Notes under the pieces: generated by a model | Databases searched by the model: none | What the model saw: only the letters and a program-made list of their open reading frames with translations | Told to the model about the DNA's origin: nothing | Source of the DNA: Variovorax sp. J2L1-78 | GTDB taxonomy: Bacteria > Pseudomonadota > Gammaproteobacteria > Burkholderiales > Burkholderiaceae_C | Assembly: GCF_030317205.1 (NCBI RefSeq) | Contig: NZ_JASZYB010000004.1 | Location: forward strand, 62,001 to 126,000 | Direction: 5' to 3' | Length of the DNA: 64,000 nucleotides | Shown: in pieces, positions 51,760 to 60,540 of the stretch | How positions within the stretch are numbered: the stretch's first letter is position 1 | Layout: each line of letters opens with the position of its first letter | Made by a program: the position numbers and the translations under genes

Positions 51760-51790
51760 ACCCCTCCACTTTTTTCTCGAAGGATTCCAG

Positions 51791-52285
51791 ATGAAGCTCT
51801 TACGAACACTTGTCGCGAGTGCCCTGCTCGCCGCGCCGGCCTTCGCCCTGGCGCATGAAGCGCACACGCCCCGCGCCGCGCAGGCCGCGCTGCCGCCCGA
51901 GCAGCAGGCCTGGGGCATCGCCGGCGAGCCCGGGGCCGTGCGCCGCACCATCGACATCGCCATGACCGACGACATGCGCTTCACACCGTCGGTGATCGAG
52001 GTGCGCGAAGGCGAGACCGTTCGCCTGCGCCTGCGCAACCGTGGCAAGGAACTGCACGAGCTGGTGCTCGGCACCCGCGCGACCATCGACGAGCACGCCG
52101 AACAGATGAAGAAGCACCCGACCATGGAGCACGACGACCCATGGATGGCGCATGTGAAGGCCGGTCAAACCGGCGAGCTGGTGTGGCACTTCAACCGCCC
52201 CGGCGACTTCGACTTCGCCTGCCTCGTCGACGACCACTACGAACTCGGCATGGCCGGGCGCGTGCACGTGCGGCCCGCCCGATGA
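51791..52285 (+). CDS. Cupredoxin domain protein (plastocyanin-like)
   Basis: A 164-aa periplasmic cupredoxin. A signal peptide of ~20 residues ('LVASALLAAPAFALAHEA') is followed by the copper site: His in 'ELHELVLG', Cys in 'FDFACLV', then 'DDHYELGMAG' for the second His and the Met ligand. 'MRFTPSVIEVREGETVRLRLRNRG' is the family strand pair. It likely carries electrons or copper for the oxidase encoded just before. AAGGATTCC lies before its start. Confidence 0.9.
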   Translation: MKLLRTLVASALLAAPAFALAHEAHTPRAAQAALPPEQQAWGIAGEPGAVRRTIDIAMTDDMRFTPSVIEVREGETVRLRLRNRGKELHELVLGTRATIDEHAEQMKKHPTMEHDDPWMAHVKAGQTGELVWHFNRPGDFDFACLVDDHYELGMAGRVHVRPAR

Positions 52286-52311
52286 AGCCGCCAATCGATA
52301 CGGAGATCCTC

Positions 52312-52776
52312 ATGAAAAGACGCGCGCTTCTGCGCCACACGCCCCTCGCCCTGCTCGCCGTCGGCACGCTGCTGTCGCCCCGCGCCTTTGCGGCCGCACC
52401 GATGGTCGACATCTGGAAAGACCCCAACTGCGGCTGCTGCCTCGACTGGGTCAAGCACCTCAACGCCAACGGCTTCGCCACACGCGTGCACGACGAAGGC
52501 AATGCCGCGGCGCGCCAACGCCTGGGCATCCCCGCAAAGTTCGGCTCCTGCCATACCGGCCAGGTCGACGGCTACGCCATCGAGGGACACGTGCCCGCAG
52601 CCGACCTGCGACGACTGCTCAAGGAGCGACCCCGCGCCGTGGGCCTCGCCGTGCCCGGCATGCCGATCGGCGCGCCGGGCATGGACGGCGCGGCGTACGG
52701 CGGCCAGCGCGACCCCTACGACGTGCTGCTGGTGCTGGCCGATGGTGGCTCGCGTGTCTTCAGCAGCCACCGTTGA
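52312..52776 (+). CDS. DUF411 metal-binding protein
   Basis: A 154-aa exported protein of the DUF411 family, usually found in copper/silver resistance loci. After a signal peptide ('LALLAVGTLLSPRAFA') the domain opens 'MVDIWKDPNCGCCLDWVKHL', with the CGCC metal- or thiol-active motif. 'FGSCHTGQVDGYAIEGHVPAADLRRLL' follows. The ATG at 52312 has GGAG at the right distance; a start at 52282 overlapping the cupredoxin stop is possible. Confidence 0.9.
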   Translation: MKRRALLRHTPLALLAVGTLLSPRAFAAAPMVDIWKDPNCGCCLDWVKHLNANGFATRVHDEGNAAARQRLGIPAKFGSCHTGQVDGYAIEGHVPAADLRRLLKERPRAVGLAVPGMPIGAPGMDGAAYGGQRDPYDVLLVLADGGSRVFSSHR

Positions 52777-52799
52777 ACCCGCCGACGAAAAGACCCTCC

Positions 52800-53099
52800 A
52801 TGACGCGACGATTCATCACGCCCCTGGCCCTCGGCCTGGCCACCCTGTCCCTCGCCGCCTTCGCCCAGGCGCCGCTGCCCGTGGTCGACGCCGAGGTGCG
52901 CAAGATCGACACCGAACAGCAGAAGATCACGCTGCGCCATGGCGAGATCGCCAACCTCGACATGGCGCCGATGACCATGGTGTTCCGGGTCAAGGAGCCG
53001 GCGCTGCTGCAGAAGCTCAAACCCGGCGACAAGGTGAGGTTCACCGCCGACAAGGTCGACGGCGCGCTCACGGTGATGACACTCGATCCGGCGAACTGA
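52800..53099 (+). CDS. CusF-like periplasmic copper-binding protein
   Basis: A 99-aa protein with a signal peptide ('LALGLATLSLAAFAQA') and a CusF-type OB-fold (PF11604-like). The copper ligands are in 'TLRHGEIANLDMAPMTMVFRV', one His and two Met. In the Cus system this chaperone hands Cu(I) to the efflux complex; here no RND pump is nearby. The ATG at 52800 is favoured over a TTG at 52773. Its end is 3 bp from the stop of the convergent dehydrogenase. Confidence 0.9.
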   Translation: MTRRFITPLALGLATLSLAAFAQAPLPVVDAEVRKIDTEQQKITLRHGEIANLDMAPMTMVFRVKEPALLQKLKPGDKVRFTADKVDGALTVMTLDPAN

Positions 53100-53102
53100 G
53101 CC

Positions 53103-54428
53103 TCAGGCCGCGGCGCGCCTGCGGCCGAAGCGCTGCGGGTCGAAGGGCGCCAGCGGCGTCTCCGGCGTCTGGCCGGCGAGCAGCTGCGCCGCCAGCCGGC
53201 CGGTGCGGGCCGAACCGCCCAGCCCGACATGGCCGTGGCCGAAGGCCAGCACCACGTCGGGCGTCGCAGCCGCCGGCCCGATGCAGGGCAGGCCGTCGGG
53301 CATGCTCGGCCGGTGGCCTAGCCAGTGGCGCACGCCGGCTGCCTGTGCATCGCGCGGCAAGGCAGGGAACATCGAGCGCAGGTGGCGATACAGGATGTCG
53401 GCACGACGCCAGTCGGGCGCCGCGTCGAGCCCGCCGATCTCCACCTGGCCCGCGGCGCGCAGGCCGCCGTCCATCCAGTGCGCGATCAGCTTGCCATCGG
53501 CTGCCATCATCGGCGTGCGCGGACCGACCCCGGGCGCGCCGACCATCACGTGGTAGCCACGCTCCGACTCCAGCGGCACCGGCGAGCCCGCCGCACGCGC
53601 GAGCCCGGCCGAGTGCGCGCCAGCGCAGATGGCGGCCGCGTCGCAGGCAATCTCGCCGTGGTCGGTCCGCACGCCCCGCAGCCGGCCACCCTCGATGCGA
53701 AAACCCGTGGCGCGCGCCACCACGCGCTGCGCACCCTGCTGCACGGCATGGCGCGCGAGTGCCGCCACGTAGGCACCCGGGTCCCGGCAGTGCCCGGCTT
53801 CCGCCACGAAGATGCCGAGCGTGTAGCGCTCGTCGAGGTCGGGCTCGTGCGCGCGCAGTTGCGCCGCTTCCCACTGCACCCAGCGCACCCCTGTGCGCTC
53901 GCGCACGCGCCACCCCAGCGCATCGCCCATGAACTCGGCCTGCGAGCGATAGACGTGCAGCAACCCACGGTGTTCGATCAGCTGCGGCACGCCGGCCTCG
54001 CGCGCCAGGTGCTGATGCAGCTGCGGCGCATCGACGAGCAAGGTGCGCAACGCATCGGCCGTGCGCTGCACCCGCGCCTCGGTGGAACCCGACAGCAGAT
54101 AGCGCAGCAGCCAGGGCGCAGCGCGCGGCAGGTGGCGCCAGCGCACCGCCAGCGGACCGAGCGGGTCGGCCAGCCAACCCGGCACCTTGCGCCAGGCGCC
54201 CGGCAAGGCCGGCGGCACGACCGAATGGGAGGACAGCCAGCCGGCATTGCCGTAGCTGGTGGCGTGCTCGGCGCCGGGCTCGCCAGGCTCGATCACGGTG
54301 ACGCGCAACCCCGCGCGCAGGGCTTCGATGGCGGTTGCACTGCCGACCGCACCGGCGCCGATGACGGCGACATGGCGCCCGGCTTCCGGGGATCGATGGC
54401 GCTCTGGATGTTCACGTACCTTCATCAC
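53103..54428 (-). CDS. FAD-dependent oxidoreductase, D-amino acid dehydrogenase-like
   Basis: A 441-aa flavoprotein of the DAO family resembling DadA. The FAD motif is 'HVAVIGAGAVGSATAIEALRAGLRVTVIEP', with 'TSYGNAGWLSSHSVVPPALPG' and the C-terminal 'LGHRPSMPDGLPCIGPA' and 'FGHGHVGLGGSARTG' typical of DadA. It would oxidise D-amino acids with electrons passed to quinone. Its first codons 'MM' give starts at 54428 or 54425. No racemase lies nearby. Confidence 0.85.
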   Translation of the reverse strand: MMKVREHPERHRSPEAGRHVAVIGAGAVGSATAIEALRAGLRVTVIEPGEPGAEHATSYGNAGWLSSHSVVPPALPGAWRKVPGWLADPLGPLAVRWRHLPRAAPWLLRYLLSGSTEARVQRTADALRTLLVDAPQLHQHLAREAGVPQLIEHRGLLHVYRSQAEFMGDALGWRVRERTGVRWVQWEAAQLRAHEPDLDERYTLGIFVAEAGHCRDPGAYVAALARHAVQQGAQRVVARATGFRIEGGRLRGVRTDHGEIACDAAAICAGAHSAGLARAAGSPVPLESERGYHVMVGAPGVGPRTPMMAADGKLIAHWMDGGLRAAGQVEIGGLDAAPDWRRADILYRHLRSMFPALPRDAQAAGVRHWLGHRPSMPDGLPCIGPAAATPDVVLAFGHGHVGLGGSARTGRLAAQLLAGQTPETPLAPFDPQRFGRRRAAA

Positions 54429-54473
54429 GCCGATCGTACGTGGCGATCGACGATCGAACCGGTGCGCTGAACC

Positions 54474-54926
54474 TCAGTCGCGCAGGGCACGCACCAGCAG
54501 CACGGGCACCGGTGCCAGGCGCACGACCTGCTCGGCGTCGCTGCCGATGAGCAGGCGGTCGACCCCGCGCCGGCCGTGCGTGCCGAGCACGATCAGGTCG
54601 GCGCCCGACGTCGCGGCATGCTCGACGATGCGTTCGGACACCCGGTCACCGCAGCACTCGACCAGCACGGTCTCGACCGCGACCGGTGTGGCGGCCAGCC
54701 CGGCCTTCGCGGCGTCGAGCAGCGCCTGGCCGGCCGCGAGGAAGCGCGGGCGGATCTCCTGGACGTAGACCGCCGGCCGCTCGAAGCCGTTGACATGCGC
54801 GGCGTCGTCGACGATGTGCAGCAGCACGAGCGATGCGCCGCACAGCTGCGCCAGCTGCGCGGCCTCGGCCAGCGCGCGCTGCGACATCGCGCTGCCATCG
54901 AGGGGGACCAGGATCTTTCGGTACAT
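54474..54926 (-). CDS. Universal stress protein, UspA family
   Basis: A 150-aa Usp with 'KILVPLDGSAMSQRALAEA' at the N-terminus and the ATP motif 'GTHGRRGVDRLLIGSDAEQVV' near the end. A perfect FNR/ANR box lies 83-96 bp upstream, in the spacer shared with dedA, so anaerobic induction is likely. This agrees with ANR-controlled Usp proteins that support pyruvate/acetate energy metabolism in pseudomonads. Pta and AckA genes lie 2-7 kb away. Confidence 0.92.
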   Translation of the reverse strand: MYRKILVPLDGSAMSQRALAEAAQLAQLCGASLVLLHIVDDAAHVNGFERPAVYVQEIRPRFLAAGQALLDAAKAGLAATPVAVETVLVECCGDRVSERIVEHAATSGADLIVLGTHGRRGVDRLLIGSDAEQVVRLAPVPVLLVRALRD

Positions 54927-55008
54927 GACAGAGGCCTCGGTAGGCCGGGATGCGGCGGTGGATGAAGGGCGTTCGCCCCCACTCTAGGGGGGGCGCCTCG
55001 GCGCGCGC

Positions 55009-55022
55009 TTGATGGCGATCAA
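55009..55022. promoter_or_regulatory. FNR/ANR-type box (TTGAT-N4-ATCAA)
   Basis: TTGATGGCGATCAA matches the consensus exactly, and the dyad extends by one more pair (C/G). It lies between the divergent Usp and DedA genes. Class II activation of usp would place the transcription start near 54974; for dedA near 55057. A second box is at 5722-5735. Confidence 0.75.
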
Positions 55023-55070
55023 GTCCGCCGAGCGGCCTCCCGGGCCCGGGACGGCCACGAGGCTTGCGGC

Positions 55071-55637
55071 ATGATCGGCGCCATGCATGCTTCCGCGCTC
55101 CTCGAGCACTACGGCTTGCTCGCGGTGTTCATCGGCGGGCTGTTCGAAGGCGAGACGATCCTGATGCTCGGCGCCTATGCGGTGCACCAGGGCTACCTGT
55201 CGCTGTGGCCCCTCATCGCCTGCGGCGCTGCCGCGGCTTTCCTGGCCGACCAGTTCTACTTCCATCTCGGGCGGCGCCAGGGCGCCGCCCTGCTGGCGAA
55301 ACGCCCGGCGATGGCCCGGCACATCGCGCGCGTCAACGGCTTCGTGTCGCGCCATCCGGTCGCCACCGTGTTCCTGATGCGCTTCGCCTGGGGCCTGCGG
55401 ATCGTGCTGCCCGCCACCCTGGGCATGGGGCCGATGCGGGCACCGGTCTTCGCGGCACTGAGCATTCCTGCGTCGCTCGTGTGGGCCGCGGTCGTCGCCC
55501 TGTTCGGCCTCCAGCTCACGCAACTGCTGCACGGGCTCGTCGGCCATCTGCGACCGTACGAGCATGGCCTGATCCTGGCGGCGCTGGTGATCGCGCTGTC
55601 GGTCGCGCTGGCCCGGCAGTGGCGGTCGCGGCGATGA
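55071..55637 (+). CDS. DedA family membrane protein
   Basis: A 188-aa DedA/SNARE-associated (DUF family PF09335) protein with about five hydrophobic segments. 'LLAVFIGGLFEGETILMLGAYAV' carries the acidic residue conserved in the family; 'FLADQFYFHLGRRQGAALL' and 'FLMRFAWGLRIVLPATLGMGPM' correspond to the conserved arginine-containing motifs. DedA proteins move lipids such as undecaprenyl phosphate or affect the proton-motive force. A second ATG at 55083 is possible. Confidence 0.88.
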   Translation: MIGAMHASALLEHYGLLAVFIGGLFEGETILMLGAYAVHQGYLSLWPLIACGAAAAFLADQFYFHLGRRQGAALLAKRPAMARHIARVNGFVSRHPVATVFLMRFAWGLRIVLPATLGMGPMRAPVFAALSIPASLVWAAVVALFGLQLTQLLHGLVGHLRPYEHGLILAALVIALSVALARQWRSRR

Positions 55638-55694
55638 ACGACCGCGCCGCCCGAAGGCCGCTGCGCCGCGCGAGCGGCCGGGCCACGGCGCGAT

Positions 55695-56552
55695 TCAGTG
55701 CGCTGCAGATGCCAGCGCCGCGGCCACCGAGACCGCCAGCGGCGTCGTGGGGCGGCCGATGAGCGACGACAGGGCGCGACCGTCGTCGAACAGCGCGCCC
55801 TTCGACACCTCCACGTCGATCGCCGCCAACGCCTCCGGCCACGGTGCCGGGACGCCAGCGCCGCGCAGCGCCGCCGCGAAGTCGGCTTGCGGCAGGTTCC
55901 TGTAGGGAATGTCCTTGCCCGTCTGGCGCGCGATTTCCGCGGCGAGTTCGGCCAGGGTGTAGGCCGAATCACCGGCGAGTTCGTACGTCTTGCCCTCGTG
56001 TCCCGGCGTGGTCAGCACGGCCACCGCGGCAGCGGCATAGTCGGCACGCGCCGCCGAGGCGATGCGGCCGTCGCCCGCGCTGCCGATGAACGCGCCGTGG
56101 GCGACGGCAGCGCCGACGGAGCCCGTGTAGTTCTCGGTGTACCAGCCGTTGCGCAGGATCGTGACGACGAGGCCCGAGGCCTGCAGCAGCGCCTCCGTCT
56201 CGACGTGCTCGGGCGCCAGGCCCAGGGTCGAGCGGTCGGCACGGAGCAGGCTGGTGTAGACCACGCGCGTGACGCCCGCTGCCTTGGCCGCGTCGATGAC
56301 ATGGCGGTGCTGCGCCACGCGCTGGCCGACTTCGCTGGAGGAGATGAGCAGCAATGTCTCCACCCCGGCCAGCGCCCGGCTCAGGGTTTCCGGGCGGCTG
56401 TAGTCGGCCTCGCGGACGTCCACCCCCAGGTCGGCCGCCTTCGACGGGGTGCGAACCAGGGCGACGATGTCGGCCGCCGGCCGCTTGGCGCGAAGTCCCT
56501 CGATGACGAGGCGACCGAGTTGGCCGGTGGCGCCGGTGACTGCAACTTTCAT
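55695..56552 (-). CDS. qorB: NAD(P)H-binding quinone reductase, QorB/NmrA-like
   Basis: A 285-aa atypical SDR. 'MKVAVTGATGQLGRLVIEGL' is the nucleotide-binding start; 'LLISSSEVGQRVAQHRHVIDAAKAAGVTRVVYTSLLRAD' and 'ILRNGWYTENYTGS' closely match E. coli QorB (YtfG). QorB reduces quinones with NADPH. It diverges from a HxlR regulator exactly as ytfG diverges from ytfH in E. coli, which supports the assignment. The start at 56552 drops a spurious 54-codon extension. Confidence 0.88.
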   Translation of the reverse strand: MKVAVTGATGQLGRLVIEGLRAKRPAADIVALVRTPSKAADLGVDVREADYSRPETLSRALAGVETLLLISSSEVGQRVAQHRHVIDAAKAAGVTRVVYTSLLRADRSTLGLAPEHVETEALLQASGLVVTILRNGWYTENYTGSVGAAVAHGAFIGSAGDGRIASAARADYAAAAVAVLTTPGHEGKTYELAGDSAYTLAELAAEIARQTGKDIPYRNLPQADFAAALRGAGVPAPWPEALAAIDVEVSKGALFDDGRALSSLIGRPTTPLAVSVAAALASAAH

Positions 56553-56607
56553 GAGATGTCCTGTGAAGTGGTGAGAGCAGGCACTGTAGGATCTGCACGA
56601 ACTTTTT

Positions 56608-56632
56608 GTAAGTACGCACATGAACGTAAGTA
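56608..56632. promoter_or_regulatory. Direct GTAAGTA repeats in the qorB/hxlR spacer
   Basis: GTAAGTA occurs at 56608-56614 and again at 56626-56632, 18 bp apart, flanking the hxlR start codon. Their position over the start of the regulator gene suits an autoregulatory site for the HxlR protein. This is weak motif evidence. Confidence 0.3.
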
Positions 56633-57039
56633 TCCCAACCGTTCCACCGTCGCCCACCCAGGACACGTCGGCGCTGCTGGGCGCCATGCGTCGCGGCGAA
56701 CTGCTGGTCGCCACCTGCCCGTCGCGCCAGGTGCTTCAGCACCTCACGAGCCGGTGGGGCGTGCTGGTCCTGCTGGTCCTGGAAACACGCATGCACCGCT
56801 TCAGCGCGCTGCGCCGGGCGATCGGCGGCGTCAGCGAACGCATGCTGGCCCAGACGCTGCAGTCGCTCGAGGGCGATGGCCTGGTCGACCGCACCGCCTT
56901 GGACGTCGTGCCGCCCCACGTCGAGTACCGCCTCACGCCCCTCGGCCTGGAGGCCGCAGAAAAGGTCCGGGGCCTGGCCGACTGGATCGAGACCAGCCTG
57001 CCCCGGATTCTTCAGGCCCAGACCGACCGTCGGCCGTAG
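56620..57039 (+). CDS. HxlR family redox-type transcriptional regulator
   Basis: A 139-aa winged-helix regulator. The N-terminal cysteine of 'VATCPSRQVLQHLTSRWGVLVLLVL' is in the position used for thiol sensing in HypR/QorR. 'RFSALRRAIGGVSERMLAQTLQSLEGDGLVDR' forms the DNA-reading part, and 'VEYRLTPLGLEA' the wing. It likely represses or activates qorB in response to electrophiles or quinones. It ends 12 bp before the convergent ackA stop. Confidence 0.9.
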   Translation: MNVSIPTVPPSPTQDTSALLGAMRRGELLVATCPSRQVLQHLTSRWGVLVLLVLETRMHRFSALRRAIGGVSERMLAQTLQSLEGDGLVDRTALDVVPPHVEYRLTPLGLEAAEKVRGLADWIETSLPRILQAQTDRRP

Positions 57040-57051
57040 CGCGGGACGGCG

Positions 57052-58320
57052 TCAGCCGGACGAGCCCTCGGCGCGGGTGAAGGACAGCAGCGCCGCGGCG
57101 TCGCGCGCGGCGATCCATTCCTCGTTGGTCGGTTCCACCGCCACGCCCACGCGGCTTTGCGCGGCGCTGATCCAGGGGGCATGGCGCGCATTGGCCGCAT
57201 CGTCCAGCACCAGGCCGAGGTAGCCGAGCGCGGCACAGACGCGCTGGCGGATCGCCGCGCTGTGCTCGCCCACACCCGCCGTGAAGACCAGCAGGTCCAG
57301 CCCGCCGAGCACCGCCACCAGTGCGCCGATCTCGCGCACGATGCGGCGAACGTACAGCGCCAGGGCGGCACGCACGCGCACGCCGACCTCGTCGTCGCGG
57401 CCTTCGGCGGCCAGCAGCACGCGCGGCTCCGACGAGACGCCCGACACGCCCAGCAGGCCCGACGCGTGGTACAGCAGCTGCCCGACCTGCGCGACGCTGA
57501 GGTGCTCGACCTCCATCAGGTAGAGCACGACGCCCGGGTCGAGTGCGCCGGTGCGCGTGCCCATCATCACCCCGTCGAGTGCGGAGAAGCCCATCGTCGT
57601 GGCGACGCTGCGCAGGCCCTGCATGGCGCACAGGCTCGCGCCGCTGCCCAGATGCGCGGCGATCGTGCGGCCGCGCGCGCGCTCGCCATGCCGCTCGGGC
57701 AAGGCCACCGACAGGTACTCGTAGGACAGGCCATGGAAGCCGTAGCGACGCAGCCCCCGCTCCCACGCGGCGTACGGCAGCGGCAGCATCTGCTCGACCT
57801 CGGGCAAGGTGTGGTGGAACGCCGTGTCGAAGCAGGCGACCTGCGGCAGGGCCGGGTCCGACCCCAGCAGCGCAGCCATCGCCTCCAGCGCAAAGGGCTG
57901 GTGCAGGGGCGCCAGGGGAACGAAGGCCCGCAGGTCGGCCAGCACCGCGGCATCGATGCGTACCGGCGCCGCGTATTTGCGGCCGCCATGCACCACCCGG
58001 TGCGCCACCGCCGCCAGCGGGCGGCCGGCCAGCCGAGCGGTCACACGCTCGCGGATGTGCGCCAGTGCCGCGTGATAGGGCTGCTGCGCATCGAGGGCGA
58101 CCGGCACCGGTGCGATGCCGGTCTCGCCATAGGTCGGCGCCGGGCCGCCGATGTCCTGCACCTTGCCGTTCCAGGCCGGCACGCGCGGCAGCGGCGACAG
58201 GCCGGCATCGAACAGCGCGAACTTGATGCTCGACGAGCCGCAGTTGAGCACCAGGACCAGGCGGCCCGCCGGTGGCGGGGCATCGGCGGGGTGGCGCGTG
58301 TCAGTGACGGCCATGGCCAT
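57052..58320 (-). CDS. ackA: Acetate kinase
   Basis: AckA interconverts acetyl phosphate + ADP and acetate + ATP. The 422-aa protein has the phosphate-binding 'LVLNCGSSSIKFALF', 'AHRVVHGG', 'ACFDTAFHHTLP', 'YGFHGLSYEYL' and 'AHLGSGAS'. 'GGLDLLVFTAGVGEHS' and a C-terminal 'PTNEEWIAARDA' end match the family. The start at 58320 lies inside the 3' end of the copper ATPase gene (20-bp overlap); 58314 is also possible. It works with the Pta-like protein at 60541-61950. Confidence 0.93.
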   Translation of the reverse strand: MAMAVTDTRHPADAPPPAGRLVLVLNCGSSSIKFALFDAGLSPLPRVPAWNGKVQDIGGPAPTYGETGIAPVPVALDAQQPYHAALAHIRERVTARLAGRPLAAVAHRVVHGGRKYAAPVRIDAAVLADLRAFVPLAPLHQPFALEAMAALLGSDPALPQVACFDTAFHHTLPEVEQMLPLPYAAWERGLRRYGFHGLSYEYLSVALPERHGERARGRTIAAHLGSGASLCAMQGLRSVATTMGFSALDGVMMGTRTGALDPGVVLYLMEVEHLSVAQVGQLLYHASGLLGVSGVSSEPRVLLAAEGRDDEVGVRVRAALALYVRRIVREIGALVAVLGGLDLLVFTAGVGEHSAAIRQRVCAALGYLGLVLDDAANARHAPWISAAQSRVGVAVEPTNEEWIAARDAAALLSFTRAEGSSG

Positions 58321-60514
58321 GCTCGGAAGAGGCCGGTGCGCCAGCCGGCGTCGCCGTATGACCGGCGGCGTCGTGCCGGCCGCGCAGGCGCAACGCATTG
58401 CCGACCACCGATGCCGAACTCAGGCTCATGGCCAGCGCCGCCACCATCGGCGAGAGCAGCCAGCCGGTCCACGGATACAGCAGCCCCGCAGCCAGCGGCA
58501 CGCCCAGGCCGTTGTAGACCAGCGCGAACGCCAGGTTCTGGCGCATGTTGGCGACGGTGGCCTGCGACAGCGCGCGCGCGGAGGCAATGCCGCGCAGGTC
58601 GCCCTTGACCAGGGTGAGCTGCGCGCTGTTCATCGCCACGTCGGTGCCGGTGCCCATCGCGATGCCGACATCGGCACGGGCCAGGGCCGGCGCATCGTTG
58701 ATGCCGTCGCCGGCCATCGCGACGACACGGCCTTCGCGCTGCAGGCGCTCGACCAGCGCGAGCTTGTCGGCCGGCTGCACTTCGCCGTGGACCTCGTCGA
58801 TGCCCAGGCGCGCGGCGACCGAGCGCGCGGTGGTGAGGCCGTCGCCGGTGGCCATCACGATGCGCAGGCCCGCCGCACGCAGCGTGGCCAGGGCCTCGGG
58901 CGTGCTGGCCTTGACCGGGTCGGACACCGCCAGCAGCCCGGCCAGCCGTCCATCGACGGCCAGGAACATCACGCTCGCGCCCTCGGCACGCAGCGCCTCC
59001 GCCTGCGGCAGCAGCGCATCGACCGCCACCTGGCCCTGGGCCATCAGCACCGTGTTGCCCAGCGCCAGCCGGCGCCCCCCGACGCTGCCCTGCACGCCGA
59101 TGCCGGAGCCGGAGTCGAAGCCTTCGGGCGTGTCCAGCACCAGGCCGCGCTCGCGGGCGGCCTGCACGATGGCGGCCGCCAGCGGATGTTCGCTGCCCTG
59201 GTCGAGGCTGGCCGCCAGGCGCAGCACCTCGTCGGCCTCGAAGCCGTCGGCCGGCTCCGCGCGGTGGAAGGCCGGGCGGCCCTCGGTCAAGGTGCCGGTC
59301 TTGTCGACGATCAGCGTGTCCACCTTGCGCAGGTTCTCGATGGCCGCCGCGTCGCGGAACAGGATGCCCTGCGTAGCACCGCGCCCGGTGGCCACCATGA
59401 TGGACATCGGCGTGGCCAGCCCCAGCGCGCAGGGACAGGCGATGATCAGCACCGAGACGGCGTTGATCAGCCCGAACACCCAGCGCGGCTCCGGCCCGAA
59501 CAGGCCCCACGCGAAGAAGCTCAGCACGGCGATGGCCACCACCGCCATCACGAACCAGCCAGCCACCTCGTCGGCCATGCGCTGCATCGGCGCGCGCGAG
59601 CGCTGGGCCTGCGCCACCATCTGCACGATCTGCGACAGCACGGTGGCGCCGCCCACCTTCTCCGCCCGCATCACCAACGCGCCACCGGTGTTCAGCGTGG
59701 CGCCGATGAGCCGGTCGCCGGGGCGCTTGCTCACGGGCAGAGGCTCGCCGGTGAGCATCGATTCGTCGACCGCGCTGGCGCCCTCCTCCACCACGCCGTC
59801 CACCGGCACCTTCTCGCCCGGGCGCACGCGCAGCCGATCGCCGACATGCACGTGGGCCAGCGGCACGTCTTCCTCGGTGCCGTCGTCGCGCAGGCGGCGT
59901 GCGGTCTTGGGCGCCAGGCCCAGCAGCGACTTGATGGCCGCCGAGGTCTGCGAGCGCGCCTTGAGTTCGAGCAGCTGCCCGAGCAAGGTCAGCGAGATGA
60001 TGACCGCCGCGGCCTCGAAGTAGACGGCCACGCGGCCCATGGCGACGAAGGACGCGGGGAACCAGCCGGGCGCCACCGTGGCGACCACGCTGTAGACGAA
60101 GGCCGCGCCCGTGCCGAGGCTGATCAGCGTCCACATGTTCGGACTGCGGTGCACCACCGATTGCCAGCCGCGCACGAAGAAGGGGCCGCCGGCCCACAGC
60201 AGCACCGGCAGCGACAGGACCAGTTCGACCCAGCTCTGCGTCGCCATGTCCATGAGACCGAGCCGGTGCCCGGCCATCGCGAGCACGAAGACGACGAGCG
60301 TCAGCGGCAGGGTCCACCAGAAGCGCCGCGAGAAGTCGCGCAATTCGGGGTTGTCGTCCTCCAGGCTAGGCAACTCGGGCTCCAGCGCCATCCCGCACTT
60401 GGGGCAGTGGCCCGGGCGGTCGCGTCGGATCTCCGGGTGCATCGGGCAGACGTAGACCGTGCCCGGGGTCGGCGCAGCGCCCGGGTGCGATGGGCGGGGG
60501 GATGGATGGTTCAC
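58301..60514 (-). CDS. copA: Copper-exporting P-type ATPase
   Basis: A 737-aa P1B-1 type ATPase for Cu(I)/Ag(I). Instead of an HMA domain the N-terminus has a heavy-metal-binding 'CPMHPEIRRDRPGHCPKCGMALEP' segment. Core motifs are 'LTGEPLPV', 'CPCALGLATPMSIMVATG', 'DKTGTLTEG', 'SEHPLAAAI' and 'GDGINDAPAL'. The C-terminal tail ends 'HGHGRH'. It begins with GTG at 60514, supported by AGAGGAG. Its position between the phosphotransacetylase and acetate kinase genes, with a 20-bp overlap into ackA, is unusual. Confidence 0.93.
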   Translation of the reverse strand: MNHPSPRPSHPGAAPTPGTVYVCPMHPEIRRDRPGHCPKCGMALEPELPSLEDDNPELRDFSRRFWWTLPLTLVVFVLAMAGHRLGLMDMATQSWVELVLSLPVLLWAGGPFFVRGWQSVVHRSPNMWTLISLGTGAAFVYSVVATVAPGWFPASFVAMGRVAVYFEAAAVIISLTLLGQLLELKARSQTSAAIKSLLGLAPKTARRLRDDGTEEDVPLAHVHVGDRLRVRPGEKVPVDGVVEEGASAVDESMLTGEPLPVSKRPGDRLIGATLNTGGALVMRAEKVGGATVLSQIVQMVAQAQRSRAPMQRMADEVAGWFVMAVVAIAVLSFFAWGLFGPEPRWVFGLINAVSVLIIACPCALGLATPMSIMVATGRGATQGILFRDAAAIENLRKVDTLIVDKTGTLTEGRPAFHRAEPADGFEADEVLRLAASLDQGSEHPLAAAIVQAARERGLVLDTPEGFDSGSGIGVQGSVGGRRLALGNTVLMAQGQVAVDALLPQAEALRAEGASVMFLAVDGRLAGLLAVSDPVKASTPEALATLRAAGLRIVMATGDGLTTARSVAARLGIDEVHGEVQPADKLALVERLQREGRVVAMAGDGINDAPALARADVGIAMGTGTDVAMNSAQLTLVKGDLRGIASARALSQATVANMRQNLAFALVYNGLGVPLAAGLLYPWTGWLLSPMVAALAMSLSSASVVGNALRLRGRHDAAGHTATPAGAPASSEHGHGRH

Positions 60515-60540
60515 GATGCTCCTCTGTGGTCGGTGCGCAT

